Source: Amoebidium appalachense (Eukaryota > Ichthyosporea). From it: a DNA stretch of 64,000 nt. The stretch is taken from the NCBI GenBank assembly GCA_963693365.1, contig CAVNZM010000015.1, positions 1,426,001 to 1,490,000 of the forward strand. Reading direction: 5' to 3'. Below are positions 30,785-43,401 of this stretch, one piece after another (the stretch's first letter is position 1; each line of letters starts with the position of its first letter). Under the pieces are notes generated by a model. The model saw only the letters and a program-made list of their open reading frames with translations, was not told where the DNA came from and made no database searches. Both the position numbers and the translations under genes were made by a program.

Positions 30785-30985
30785 ACACACATACCTCGCG
30801 CTTTCCCAGCAGTGTGCCTGATACAATGCCAGGGCCCATGCTGCAGGAGGTGGTGCCAAACAGCGGCATTCCAAGGTGATAAATCCTGGCAATCCTGACA
30901 TTCCTGGCATTCCACAGATTTTTGGAACTTCTAGCAATAGCTGGGTCCTCGATGACTTTTCTGGCTCTACTAACTAAATTTGTGG
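30785..30985. other. Coding-like segment, strand unresolved
   Basis: Both strands stay open. On the minus strand the frame reads NLWNARNVRIARIYHLGM and GPGIVSGTLLGKRE and ends at a good donor (gag then GTATGT). On the plus strand it reads INPGNPDIPGIPQIFGTSSN with a short proline/glycine repeat and a stop near 30978. It could be an exon of the plus-strand FAM193-like gene, an exon of a separate minus-strand gene, or chance. Its short-period pattern (attcctggcattcc) may explain why several frames are open. Confidence 0.25.
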
Positions 30986-31125
30986 AGCTCCATAGAGGCT
31001 CCCGCTCCCCCCCCCCCCCCCCCCCCCCCCGCACACACAAATTGGGGTGTGTCCGAGTGCGATACATAACTCCTTGATCTTGCTAGCATTGACACCTCCC
31101 CCCCCCCCCCCCCCCCCCCCCTCCT

Positions 31126-31240
31126 CCCGGTAAGGATGGGCTCTGCATATTATGCATACCCATTCATGTGTGGTTTGCACTCTGCATTGAGTTGTGTTTT
31201 GAATATGTACTCCTTAATCTATAATGAATTCCCCCTCCCC
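31126..31240 (+). repeat. Family A dispersed repeat, 3' part
   Basis: Diverged copy of the element described at 48040, covering GATGGGCTCTGCATATTATG through the TGTACT block and ending in poly(C) at about 31236. It lies just upstream of the first recognised exon of the FAM193-like gene. Confidence 0.7.
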
Positions 31241-31305
31241 CCCCCCCCCCCCCCCCCCCGCGCGTCTCCCATTGTCGTTCTCATTCTCTTTTCCTGCCTG
31301 TGCAG

Positions 31306-31754
31306 TACATTGGCAGAAGCATCCAGAAAGATGCGCAACGGGAAGTGGGAGCTGACCGGAGTTTTTGCCATCGCTCAGCCTCCTACGGTAACATACCCCC
31401 CCCCCCCGAGCAAAACTTAAATGACGTCAAACACCACACCAATATACATACATTGGGGGGGGGGGGGGGGGGGGGGGAGAGGGAGTGCATTGTGTGCACA
31501 CACTTGACGCATGCACACGTGTGCATTATACGTGCATATAAGCACAGGCAGACAAACAGGCACATTCACATGGACTCGTGATACAGGCATGTGTGTGTGC
31601 ACGCGCATATGCACACACATCTACGTGCACACTCACACACACATACACACACACATGTGTATACTGCTAAGCACACGTGAAGGCATTGGAACTTGCACAA
31701 ACGTGCACACAAGCACGGACGCCACATGCATCCACCTACCGAAGTAAGCGCGCG

Positions 31755-31799
<45 letters not shown>

Positions 31800-32327
31800 A
31801 CACACATACACACACGTGCGCGCGTGCGCGCGCACACACGCACACACACACACAGCATGCACGCACACGCGGGCGTGCACGCACACACACACACACAGAC
31901 ACAACTGCCGTAGTGCGTGGCCTTTGTTTTATCTCTGTTCCACCCAACCCCGCCCGCACCTACCCTCATCCCGCCCAATACATATCTCTGGCTACGAACA
32001 CGATGATCGTACGCTTTCAAACTTTAATATGAAAATTGAAACCTCACTGAAAACTCATAATCGCGTGATCGCCACTCCCCCCTTGCCCTCTCATCGTCCC
32101 ATTTTCATTACTATCCATGCGTGTGTGTATCCATGGTCATGGTTTGTGTGCACGTACGTGTGTGCGTGTACGAGTGTGTGACGTGTGTGTGCCCCTGCGC
32201 TCCCACTGTGCGTGCTTGTGTCTCTTCGTGTGGGTGTTGGATTGGGTTTTTTTTCTTTTACTTATTGATTATTCGCATTCTTACTGTTTTTGTTTTGATT
32301 ATCATTATTTGGTAGCGGGGGGGGGAA

Positions 32328-32362
<35 letters not shown>

Positions 32363-33244
32363 GAGGGGGGGGGGGGGGGGGTGGCATGAGGTAGAGGTAC
32401 TTTCGTCCCTTGCTGCTTGTGTGCGAGGACACACATTTGCGATATTTGTCTATGTTCGTGTCACAAATATCTGTGTCTACGAGCTTCCCTGGGGCAAATT
32501 TGCTTTGTGTTGCGTGCGTGTGTGCGTGCGTGCGTTCGTGCGTCCGTGCGCGCGTGCGTGTGTGCATGCGTGGATGCGTGGGTGTGCATGTGTCCGTGCG
32601 CGCGTGTACGTGTGCATGTGCATGTGCCTGCTTGTGTATGTGTTTTGCATGGTTCCTTTTCCCGCACACCCCTCCAGCACAAACACACACATACCTCAGT
32701 ATGTACTGCTTGCACTTCCCATACTAAGTACACAAAAGCACCCGAAATTTGCCCCCCCCCCCCCCCCCCCCCTCCCTCCCCCGCCTTTTACCCCCCTCTT
32801 CTCTTGCCCCCCTCTTACCCCCTTTTGCCCCTGCTCCAGGGCGGAGATCTCGTAGCCATGGCCCAATCACCCATCTGCGTGGCATGCGGCGCCACGATGC
32901 AGGAATCTGATTGGGTGTCGAGGGATGTGCCCCCCCCTAGGCCCCGTGACCCCAACCACAAGTGTCTGCATTCGTGCTGCCCCCAGCAGAAGGTGTATAT
33001 ATGCTTGTGTGTGTGTGTGTGTGTGCGGAAGGTGGGGAGGGGGAGGGGGGAAGGGGAGGGGGGACGGGGTGTGGGTGTGTGGGGTTGGGGCTGGGGGTGG
33101 GTGTGGGCGTGTGTTGGTGTGGGTGTGGGTGTTCGTGTGCGTGTGCGTGTGCGCGCCTGCATGCATGCATGCTCGCGTGCGTGCGTGTGGGTGGGTGTGT
33201 GGGTTGGTGTGTGTGGGTGGGAGGGAGGGAGGATTTTATATCTT

Positions 33245-33286
<42 letters not shown>

Positions 33287-33786
33287 TTCCTCCCGGGGGC
33301 ACTGGCAGGCTGGGTCCTGCCTTGACAACTTTTTTTTTCCACTTCACTGTCAATCAAGGTGGTTGGGAGGGTGGGGGGAGGTGGTGGAGGGTTGAGAGGG
33401 GGAAGGGGGGCGGCTGCGGGCCGATGCACACACATCATCGCACAAGCCACACACACACAGGCGAATGTTTACGAACACGCCTGCACAAAGACACGTACAC
33501 ACACCCGGACATGTGCACGCAAGCACCTGCATACACAATCACTCGTGCACAAGCACCTGTCCACGCACATGTACACACATTGCACACACACACATCCGCA
33601 CGTGCGTGCACGGTCAGACGCGGATGGGCAGGCATAGGGAAAGCACACGAGCATTTGCACAGATGCACACGTGTGATACATGTGCGGGTGTACGTACAGG
33701 CGTGTGGGCATGCAGGCACACTCACACATGACACATGGGCTGTGTATAGGTATTACAGACAAGTACACAACACCCTATGAGTGTGC

Positions 33787-33818
<32 letters not shown>

Positions 33819-33826
33819 GCACACTT

Positions 33827-33872
<46 letters not shown>

Positions 33873-34993
33873 ATGCATGCGCGCACAGACGCACACACGG
33901 ACACATACAGTTTTACACATGCCCGAACAGACACACACGGGCAAGTACACGTGGACACACACGCACACACACGCGCACACTTGGGCTTTTGCAGGGGGTG
34001 AGTTCTGCTTATGACACATATTCTTTTGTGCATGAAATCTGATTGTGCTGTCCCGCGTGCGTGTATACACATCTTAACCCTTGCTGGGGTGCCCATGCAT
34101 ATATCTGTTCTGCTTCTGCATTCCATTTCTGTGCAGTTTTTTTTTAAATTATTATTATTATTTTTTCGGGGGGGGGGGGGGGGGGGGGAGGGGGGCAGCC
34201 ACTAACGCCATTCCCTCGTTCCAATCACAGCTGGAAATCTACGAGGATATGTTCCTCACCCAAATCGCGTCCATCACGTGCACAAAGTGCCGCGAGAAAA
34301 TTCGGTCCGAAATTATCCCCATAGCACCCCCCGGGGCGGCCAAGAACCCCGCCCATAAACCCCCTCCCCAAGTTCCTGAGCTGCCGAACGAGCAACCGCC
34401 TATTGCACATTCCGCGAACTCCTCCGCGAATTCCGACGGCGGTAAGATTGACCAATCGCAAGCCGCCGGGGACACGTGCCGGTGCCAGTGCTGTGTTCGT
34501 TTGCGCAATCTCCAAATGCGATTGGAGGAGATTTGCGGCGAACCCCCGCGAGAGCGTGTAAATTGGTTTGGAAACCCCCCAGATCTGGGGTTTCCGCAGC
34601 CCATGTTACCCCCCACCGCCACGGCTACAATTTCGTGCAGTTGCGGGAGACCCCACCCATACCAGGAGCGAATTTTGAGCGACCCAAATTTCAACCCGGC
34701 CACTTTTGATTTTTCGCTGCTCCCCCCCTGCGGCATGTGTCATGTTCCTCTGGGGGTTCATGCAAATTGGGTCGAAGAGGGCGGAAATTCTGCAGGGAAG
34801 AATGGCTCTTCTAGTTCTGGTAAGTATGCCCCCCCCCCCCCCCCCCCCCCCCTCTTCCCCAAACACACACACACTTCCCCCGCCCCGGGATGATGCATAC
34901 TCGTGTATTTTTGATTTTGCACATCTATCTGCTTTCGTGTTTTTCCGTCGTGTCCCCCTAATTTAGGCAATAAAGGTGGTTGTATTTCCTCCC

Positions 34994-35029
<36 letters not shown>

Positions 35030-36643
35030 CCTTTCCCCCCCAACTACCCCCCCTCCCCCTCCCCCCCTGCACGCTTCAATTATTTTGATTTTGGACTTCC
35101 CACTTTTGTGACGTTTTGTAGATGCTCGTTGTCTCCTCCATATTGAGAACCCTCTAACGCATACATCCCCCCCCCCCCCCCCCCCCCCCCCCCGAACTTC
35201 TGAGTACCTGCCCCTTTCAATGGCTTCGAGTTTGTCATGTGAAAGCAGTGCCCCCTCCCCCCCCCCCCTCCCCCCCCCCCCCCCCCCCCGTGCAACCAAC
35301 CAATTAAAACGCCCCCCCCCTTGCATACTTGAATGTTTGCCTTTGCATGTGTCCTGCACCATGCTTCTCGTCGTGTATGCGTACTTCGTACCGTGTTCCG
35401 CATTCAAACCCCCCTCCCCCCCTCCCACACACACACACGTACACATGCACATATACGCACGTGAACATACACTCACACACATGCACAGGCACGGTCGCGC
35501 ACACGACACATGCGTACACATGCGTGCACACAAACACATTATCCCCACACATGCACACACAACACACGTGCGCACACATGAACACATATGCACACACACA
35601 CTCACACACACATGCACACGCACACTTCAAGTATACAAAAAGATGCAGGCTGACACTTTTAGTACACAGACACACACAAGCACGTGCATACAGATACACG
35701 CACACACACACGACCGCATACGCACAACATGCACGCATGCCCACACACACACACATGCGAGCGCACACAGGCACATGCACACACACAGACACACGCGCGT
35801 GCGAGCATCAAACTTGTGCACACAGATACTAATGCACAGACACACGCACACTGGAAGCACATTCACACACATGCGCATACGCACGCACACACATCCACCC
35901 ATCCACACACACCACATATGCGCACCCACATGTTCACACATACACACACACCTTCATAAGCATGCATACACACACCCACACTTGATACACCCACGGAATG
36001 CACGAACAACCTTGAGCAACAGTGTCGCACAAATTTAGAGGCACCCGAACGAATATTTCTCGGCATGCATCACCCACCGAAACGAATACACACACGCACA
36101 CATATGCGGAAACACACATGCACACACATGCATTCACAAGAGATGGGCACAAGTGCGCCCGTGCATGCACATACGCACTCACACACGCACACATACGCAC
36201 AGTCACATCTGATGTTGAGACTGAAATGCATGCCCGTTACACCCATTTTAGTCAACTTCCCTTTTGCACTCTTTTCCTATTTTTTCTTTTTCCTTTTCTT
36301 TTTCTTTTTCTTCATTTTCCCCAACTCTCTCACCTCACCGTTCCTTCTACCCTCTCTCTCATCATCAGGAGCAACCCATCCTGCCCCCAATCCCAATTAC
36401 GGCCGCCCGAGTGCAAGTTCAGCCAACGGGGGGCCTCGTCCGCCCTCAACGGCCGGAGTTTCGGCTGGTGCAAGCCTGACGGCAGGGGGCACCTTTGGTG
36501 GGTATGGGGGGGCTCAGGGAGGGCCGGCCGGAAATGGGTGTGTGCCCCGTCCTGTGGCTGTGACAGATCAGTTGGCTGCTGGTACCAGTGCCCAGGTTTG
36601 TGATTTCGTCCATAAAAAATCCCCCCCTCCTCCCCCCTCCCCT

Positions 36644-36674
<31 letters not shown>

Positions 36675-36754
36675 TCCCCCTCCTTCCCATGGGCTTTTAC
36701 CCCTTACATCCCTCCCCCCTCCCCCCTCCCCCCCCCTTTCCCTGCTTACCCCCC

Positions 36755-36793
<39 letters not shown>

Positions 36794-37471
36794 TTTTTGC
36801 CGCTTTAAATTTGACTCGATTACCAAAAGGCGGGACTGGCCTATGTGGAACCGAAGACCACTCTGCGTGTGTGTGTGTGTGGGGTGGGAGGTGGGTGGGT
36901 GGGTGGGGGTGGGGGGTGGGTGGGTGCCAATGTTCTTTTCTATGTAAGATTGTGGCGTGGGTGGGGGGGGTTGATTCATTCCGTCCCCCCCCCCCCCCCC
37001 CCCCCCCCTCCCCCTTTTTTTTCTCCTTTAGCTTTTATCATAAACATGGTGTGTGCCTTGCAAAACATGCATTTTGTTTTCCGTCGTGAATCTGTCCTTG
37101 TACTCTGCATCACATATCCCCCTTCCCCCCCCCCCCCCAACACACACACACACACACACACACAACCCCCGCCCTCTCGCACTCCCTTTTTAACATTTTT
37201 TAACCCTCCAATCAGCAGGGGCCGTCAACTAGGGCACCCACCAGACTTCCCCCAACTGGTGCCTCCTCCGGGGCCAGTGTTGCACCGCCCCCTGCTCAAG
37301 GGGGGCGTTCTGCCCCCAGCCAATCAGCAGCAACCCCCATGGCGGGGTATGACGTTAATCAGACCCCCCTTCCACCCCAAAATTCGACAGCCCCTCCTCC
37401 GGCCCCTGCGCAGAGGAGGTGCCAGTGCAACGAATGTCTGGGGAAGGCGAATGTATGTTATGAACCCATCT

Positions 37472-37507
<36 letters not shown>

Positions 37508-37797
37508 CTCCCTGTCTGTTGCCTGCTCGGATGAGTAATCCTGCTCGTCTCTGACCAAGGCGGATGCCTCACCCGTGTTCAAATGTAGTTGTGTCTGAGC
37601 TGGGTTTCATTGAGGCGGTGAATGGATGGAAACTTGGGTACTGTGGATGACGTCCCCCCCCGCCCCCCCCCCTGAGGATGGGCTCTGCCTATTATGCACC
37701 TCTTTATGTGTGGTTTGCACCCTGTGTCTTGTTGTTCGTTGTGAGTGTGTACTTCGTGCTCTATGGCGCATTTAATTCTCTCTGCTCACTCCACCCC

Positions 37798-37838
<41 letters not shown>

Positions 37839-39079
37839 ACGAATCTGTACTTCGTACTCTACAAGTCTACCCCCCCCCCCCCCCAACCCCAACCCTCACC
37901 CTTCATCCCCCACCCCTCCTCTCCCCCCTCCCTTTCACAAATGTATACTTTTCACTCTACTAACACATTCTAACCTCCCCCCCCCCCCCCCCCCCCCCCC
38001 CCTCCCCCCACACATACACCCCCCCCCCCCCCCCCCCCCCCCCCCTCCCAACACACACACAGGGAGACGATGAATCCTACGACGAGGAAGAATACAGTGA
38101 CGAAGTCTCGGAAGACGAAGAGGGGGACGAATGTTACGGCCCAAAGGGACAACCCTGCGCCAATCACAACCACACACACGGGTGCCCACAGACCCCCGCC
38201 CCCCGGCCAAACCACGACCCGAACATAACACGGAACAAACTTCGGCAGCTTTTGAAGATGAAAAAGGAGCAAAAGGAGAAGGAAATGATGATGCAAGGGC
38301 AGGGGGATTCAACAAGGCGCGGGAGCGGTGAAAGGTTGCAGGCAGGGGGTTCCAATGGGGGTAAGGCGGGGTTCCAAGTCGCCGCAAAAGTCGACGATCT
38401 ACTCATGTACATTGAGGGGCAGAAGTCGAAGCCCTTGGCCAATCCGCAAGCGGAAGCAGACGCCAAATCGAGTAAGGCTGCAAAAAGGGCGAGAAAGAGA
38501 GAGCAGCAGGCGAAAAAGGGGCCCGATTCTCCATTGGACACTCCCTCATCCCAACACGAATTTCCCCCGAGCACCCCCGCGGACGCCGGGGCCGGGGCTG
38601 GGCGTGCGCAGCCAAAGGGGGGGTTTTTGGCGCAGGCGCAAGCAGAAATTGTGAACGGGTTGGAGGGGATGCAAAAGCAGGTGAAGGGGTCCAAGAAACC
38701 GGCCCCTGCGGCGGTCGAAATATCGACGAAAACTAAGAGCGGCGCCCCCCAAAAGAAAATATCCGAAGAGCAGCCGGAAAAGATGAAGTCCCCTTCCGTC
38801 ATGAACGGGACCAAGAGTGGAAAGGGTTCGTCTGCCAAGGGGGAACTCATGTCCGTTTCCAGCCTGAAAGGGGGTTCCAATGTCAAAATTTCGACTAGTT
38901 TCGAGGACATTTTCGCGCCTCGAGAGAGCCTAGATGGGGTCGATGAGCACGATCGGGAGGTGGAGGAATTTAAGAGATTTGTGTCTGCGGCGATACCGGC
39001 AGACCGAAAGGAAAGGGTTAAGGTGAACGTAAACCTTAACATGCTGGGCATTAAGGCAAAGCACCGCCCGCGTGTCTGA
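31306..39079 (+). CDS. FAM193: FAM193-like Cys-rich protein with FAM193 C-terminal domain, 5' incomplete
   Basis: Exons in consistent phase: 31306-31387 (less certain), 32840-32992, 34231-34819, 36369-36595, 37219-37452 and 38063-39079, giving about 766 residues; the start was not found. Spaced Cys pairs suggest zinc binding: [10 protein letters not shown] with [48 protein letters not shown], and a late [18 protein letters not shown] motif. Between them are Pro/Ser/Gly-rich linkers. The last exon has an acidic run ([17 protein letters not shown]), a basic Lys-rich helix ([12 protein letters not shown]) and a C-terminal block, [20 protein letters not shown] then [13 protein letters not shown], which I recognise as the conserved C-terminal domain of animal FAM193 proteins. 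That family is poorly characterised. The Cys pattern and the C-terminal block together drive the call. Upstream exons probably lie between 28.3 and 31.3 kb. Confidence 0.8.
33240..33290 (+). repeat. Poly(C) run in FAM193-like intron
   Basis: About 40 consecutive C, one of the longest pure runs here. It is typical of the C-runs found in nearly every intron of this window. Confidence 0.95.
35077..35185 (-). repeat. Family B dispersed repeat, partial
   Basis: Read on the minus strand, it starts after a G-run with GATGTATGCGTTAGAGGGTT, then ATATGGAGGAGACA, AACGTCACAAAAGTGGGAA and GCGTGCAGG. These blocks match copies at 58984 and 62970. It lies in an intron of the FAM193-like gene. Confidence 0.8.
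35318..35410 (+). repeat. Family A dispersed repeat, 3' end variant
   Basis: TTTGCATGTGTCCTGCACC, then TCTCGTCGTGTATGCGTAC, ending CATTCAAACCCCCC. It is nearly identical to the minus-strand copy at 53914-54000, so these two form a subfamily. Confidence 0.85.
35420..36210. repeat. CA-rich tract in FAM193-like intron
   Basis: About 790 bases dominated by CA with frequent CG, GCA and ACG interruptions, asymmetric in the same direction as the 29.2-30.7 kb region. No exon was found inside. Confidence 0.85.
37514..37985 (+). repeat. Family A dispersed repeat, near full length, with repeated 3' ends
   Basis: Starts near GCCTGCTCGGATGAGTAATC, continues with CTGCTCGTCTCTGACCAAGG and CTTGGGTACTGTGGATGACG, has an internal C-run, then GAGGATGGGCTCTGCCTATT, and ends near CGCATTTAATTC followed by poly(C). 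Two further truncated 3' ends follow (near 37840-37870, TGTACTTCGTACTCTACAAG, and near 37940-37977, ACACATTCTAACC), each followed by its own poly(C) run. It sits entirely within the intron between exons ending at 37452 and starting at 38063. Confidence 0.8.
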
Positions 39080-39838
39080 TTAGATTGCGATTGCGGTTTG
39101 ATTTGCCTTATAAGGCTATATGCGAGATGGGGAGATTTGGTGGAGAGATTTCCAGAGGTGTTATGCTGTGTGTATGTTGTGGTTGTGTTCACATGGATGT
39201 GGGGTGGGGGGGAGGGGGGGGCGGGGAGGGTGTTTGTGTTGGAGGAGAGGGGGGGGGGGGGTGTGGGGGGGGAGGGGGGAGGGGGGGGGGGGTAGATGTG
39301 TGTACACATTTGTAGGCGTTAGGAGGCTGGAGTACAGGCACATGCACGTGCACACGCACCACACACAGAAACTATCACGCACATGTAGGTGTAGATTGAA
39401 TACATCTCGAGGCAAAGTGCTATGATTCAAAACAAAAGCTTTATAGCAGTCAGGTTTGATTGGCGTGGACGTGTGTGTGTTTGTTATTTACCACCACAAA
39501 GCGTGTATCAGATATGAAGGAAGATATTGGTGATGTTTTGAAAATTTTGGATATATTTCCTGGAATGTTTCTGGATAATGTGCCGATCACCGAGCTCCCC
39601 TGGGCCTTTGGCTTTTCCTTGCCCTTCAGTATATCCCTTTTCCCATTTAGGTTTGCTTTGAGTCCCCGTGAGCGCCAGCCTAATATCTTTTGCATGGGTT
39701 TTCCTCCCCATTTTCACACTATCCAACTCGAGAAAGGCTGATTTACTTATTATGGACGTTACCAGTGCATAGTGTGTATGGATCAGTTCTGTAGAGCTGC
39801 GTATGACAAAAGTAAAGAAGACATACATGGATTCCCCA

Positions 39839-39875
<37 letters not shown>

Positions 39876-40919
39876 GGCGGCCGCCGCCTCCCAACACACA
39901 CCAACACAAGCACACACGCATACAAACCAAGGCCTCCTAAATAGCACACCTGCTATTTATGATTTAGGAGGCCTTGTATTTAGGAGGCCTTGATACAAAC
40001 ACACCTGTGGCACACACACACACACGCATACAAACACACGTGCACCTACACACACAAACACACACGTGCACACGTGTGCACGTACACACAAACACACACT
40101 TTGCAAATTGTAACACGTGTATACCGTGACGTAATTATCTTCCTGGGCACATTGTGCAAACACAAACACACGCACAAACACACGCATGCACGCACAGCTA
40201 GGACACGCACGTGCACGCACACGTACTCAACATACACACACACATGCACGGACGCACGCACACACATACACACGCACTCAAGCACACACGCACACAGACA
40301 TACACACACGCACAAACACACACACATGCAAAGGCACACACACTCACGTACACAGACACGTACACGCGCACGTGCATGCGCGCGCGCACACGCACGCACG
40401 GTTCACGCACATTGTACACCGAAAGATCGTGGAATGTCGATGGAATGCATCTAGGAATGCCGTGTACCCAATAATGCCCGCCATCGATTGGGGAAAGTTT
40501 TAACCCGTGGAATTTCTAGAAGCTGACAAATCATATAAGGCTAAAATGATGAGTTACTGATTGGCCTACTTCACAGACCATCCAGGTACTGCCGGAATGG
40601 CGGTTGCGCTAAATTGCGCACTACAAAAAGCAGTTGGCCCACTTCAAGACTCTTGCAAGACTCTACTCGGCGTCCTTCTAGCAGTAAAAAGTGACACGGC
40701 GACTGATGACCCTCAGATTAGCCAAAGAATAGCTAATTTGCCACGACCATTATCAGAAATACACAGGAATACCACAGTATATACATGCATTGGGCAAGAA
40801 GAGAGCTAATATTAGTCATCACTCACCAATCATTTACTTGTGTCCCCTGCCGTTATCTCTGTGCACATCTCCACTCACGCAATGCTATAGGCTGTGACAG
40901 GCCAAAATACACGTTGAAG
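39080..40919. other. Spacer between the FAM193-like and GPI-protein genes
   Basis: G-rich tracts at 39200-39295, poly(C) at 39841-39870, and a CA-rich tract at 40010-40410. The stretch 39927-39993 carries the block AGGAGGCCTTG three times in both orientations around CTAAATA, forming a hairpin. 40430-40919 is unique, with CCAAT-type motifs near 40486, 40560 and 40829 that could serve the gene starting at 40920. A 40561-40809 open frame has no supporting evidence. Confidence 0.45.
39927..39995. repeat. Short inverted repeat, AAGGCCTCCTAAAT
   Basis: AAGGCCTCCTAAATAGCA at 39931 is inverted at about 39954-39977 (TGCTATTTATGATTTAGGAGGCCTT), and TTTAGGAGGCCTTG follows again at about 39979. The arms could form a stable hairpin with a direct duplication of one arm. 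Confidence 0.7.
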
Positions 40920-41990
40920 ATGAAGCAGGGACTCTTGTGTTCCTGTGTACTCTCATGCCTCTGGCACCTTTCGGGCACGCACGCACACGCGCACGCACGC
41001 GACATTGGCACCTTCCCCACACCCACTACCTTCTTCTGCTCATTTCGGGATTTCGACACTACATGCTCACGGTTAGATCTCGCCCATTGCCAGCAGATAT
41101 ACAGAGCTGGTTGTAGCATGTTGAGTGGCGATCTGGAGAGATTCCCCTCCATTCCCTACAGTATCGGAGTGGATGCGCAAGGGATGGTGGCTAATGTTAC
41201 TGTGCATCGCGATAAGGCTTGTAGGGATGAGCCGCGGATGACTCTGGAGAAAAACGATGCAGGGACGGGATACGAATGCATGTCACCAGTGGGTTACCAT
41301 AGCATTTCGGTGTTTCTCTCACTGGTAGGTGTAAGCATGTGCCTGTGCGTGTGTTCCTGTGTACGTGGTCATGTGTGTGCATGGGCATGTGGTGTGCTTA
41401 CTTGTGCACGCATACGCATGAGCGCTGGCCATGTACCGTAGTGTACGCGTGTACGTCTGTTTGCGTGAATGCATTAACAGTATGTGTTTGCTGGTATGAC
41501 TGTACATGATATCGTGTGCATGGGTGTGCTTACCGGTCTACTTGCTGAACGTGTGTTCTTTCCGTTTACTGATGCATTTCGTTGCTCTGTTGGCGTCGGC
41601 ACGTGGTTGTGCATTTCCATGGGTATCCATGCTCAGGCCTTCACGGTGGGCACCCCTGTTTGCATAGCGTTCACCAAATGTGCATGTGCACTTCAGCTTT
41701 TCAGCCGTGTGGTTTTCATCTTTTTTGCCGGTTGTTTTTTGACATTTTACTCCCCTTTCAGCCGTTTTTTCTTTCCCCTTTCTTCAAGAATTCTGATTTT
41801 TCGTTGCAATCAGGATCCCACTCTTTGCTTTTGTCTAGTGGCTAGGGGAAGATGCACATGCGAGGAGTGGGGAGGGCGGACGGGGTGGTGGTGTGTGTGT
41901 GCGGGTTAACAAAACTGGCATTGTTGGGAATGCAATACTTGTGGAGGCATTTTGAAAAATTGAAGAAGGGAAAGGAGGGGTTGGGCTGGT

Positions 41991-42028
<38 letters not shown>

Positions 42029-42063
42029 TGGTGGTGGTGGTGGGGTATGTGGGAGGGGAGAGG

Positions 42064-42097
<34 letters not shown>

Positions 42098-42433
42098 AGG
42101 CACGTTTAACACTTCCGAGTTCCTCACTTGAACTGAAAACAATATAAGGGACGAAAGGTGGGAACATGGCATCCGAACAGCCCCCCCTCCCCCCCCCCCC
42201 CCCCCCTCTCGGGAGCCCCCACCAAAACTCAGTCACACATACACACACACGAGCACACACACATATGCACACAAGAAAACACACACGTGACGAGCGCGCA
42301 CACACACACACGCACACACATGCACGCACACATGCACGCACCAACCCCCCCCGCCCCCCCCCCCCCCGAAAAAAAGGAAAGAAAGAAAGACAACACACAC
42401 CCACACACCCACCCACCCACCCACCCACCCACC

Positions 42434-42472
<39 letters not shown>

Positions 42473-42796
42473 ACACACAATATCTCACTCCCTCTTGTTT
42501 TTCTGCAGGTTGTGAGTGACACCAATCCGGGGGGTGTTACGGACGAGCAGATATTCAACCCAATTCCGACCACCTATACTGCCACCCCGGCCACCATGAT
42601 GCCTTCTATCATAGATATGGCCGGTATTACAAGTGCCGAGCCCATGACTATGGACATAAGCGCTGACGTGTCTGTGCACATGTCGACCGCGGGGCCTACA
42701 CAGTCGGTAGGGTTGTTTGCGTGCTTTTTTATTATTTTTTATTTTTTTCCTCCCCAAATTTTTGGTGTCTTTTCGTTCTTTCTTTCTTTCTTCACT

Positions 42797-42857
<61 letters not shown>

Positions 42858-43401
42858 TTTTGTTTTTAAGGGAAGTGGGGGGGGGAGGGGGGGGGGGGGG
42901 GGGGTAAGGAGGATCCGGCGGAAGAGTGGGGGCTGGGAAGAATTTGTAGTCTCACTATGACTTTATGGTGTGGAGGGGTGCGTGTTGAGGGGGAGAGAGG
43001 GAGTAGGTGAGTGGGTAGGTGGGTGGGGGTGGGGTGGGGTGGGGGTGGGGGGAGGGGGGGGGGGGGGAGGGGGGGAGAGGAGGGGGAGGGGAGGGGGGGC
43101 TCCAAGCCAAAATCTCCTCAGAAGGCAGGAGGTGAATGTATAAGTTGGTTGAGTGGTGACGTGTATGTTCATGTGTTTGCAGGATGATACAACGACTTGC
43201 AGAATTTAAAAAAGCGGCAGCTTCTAGAATTCAAATTTTAAAGCTTTAACCATTTGTTGTGATTGGGTGCAGATCACGCCAACGCCAACAACACAGACGG
43301 CCACACCGGCGCCAACAGGCACGACCAGTGAGGCAGAACCAACAAATGCACCTTTTTTAATGATTGCTGCTCTGGGCGCTGTGATTCTCGCACTTTTTTA
43401 A
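40920..43401 (+). CDS. Secreted, probably GPI-anchored surface protein of unknown family
   Basis: Three phase-0 exons, 40920-41324, 42509-42706 and 43273-43401, give 243 residues. The start is chosen because MKQGLLCSCVLSCLWHLSG makes a typical signal peptide. The frame is also open upstream. The mature N-terminal domain has at least five Cys (FRDFDTTCSRLDLAHCQQIY, AGCSMLSGD, KACRDEPR, YECMSPVGY), so disulfides are likely. Exon 2 is Thr/Met/Pro-rich. The last exon is a Thr/Pro-rich stalk (TPTPTTQTATPAPTGTTSEA) followed by a hydrophobic tail (FLMIAALGAVILALF) that ends directly at the stop. A hydrophobic C-terminal tail without cytoplasmic residues is the classic GPI-attachment signal; candidate attachment sites are the small residues near EPTNAP. 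I do not recognise the domain. Confidence 0.65.
42797..42848 (+). repeat. (CT)n microsatellite in the GPI-protein intron 2
   Basis: About 45 bases of CT followed by CTTT repeats and then T and G runs, about 95 bases after the exon 2 donor at 42707. Confidence 0.9.

Noticed and set aside
38164-39309. 381-codon minus-strand open frame opposite the last FAM193-like exon
   Set aside because: Antisense shadow of the clearly coding plus-strand exon; its frame runs on into antisense C/G repeats.
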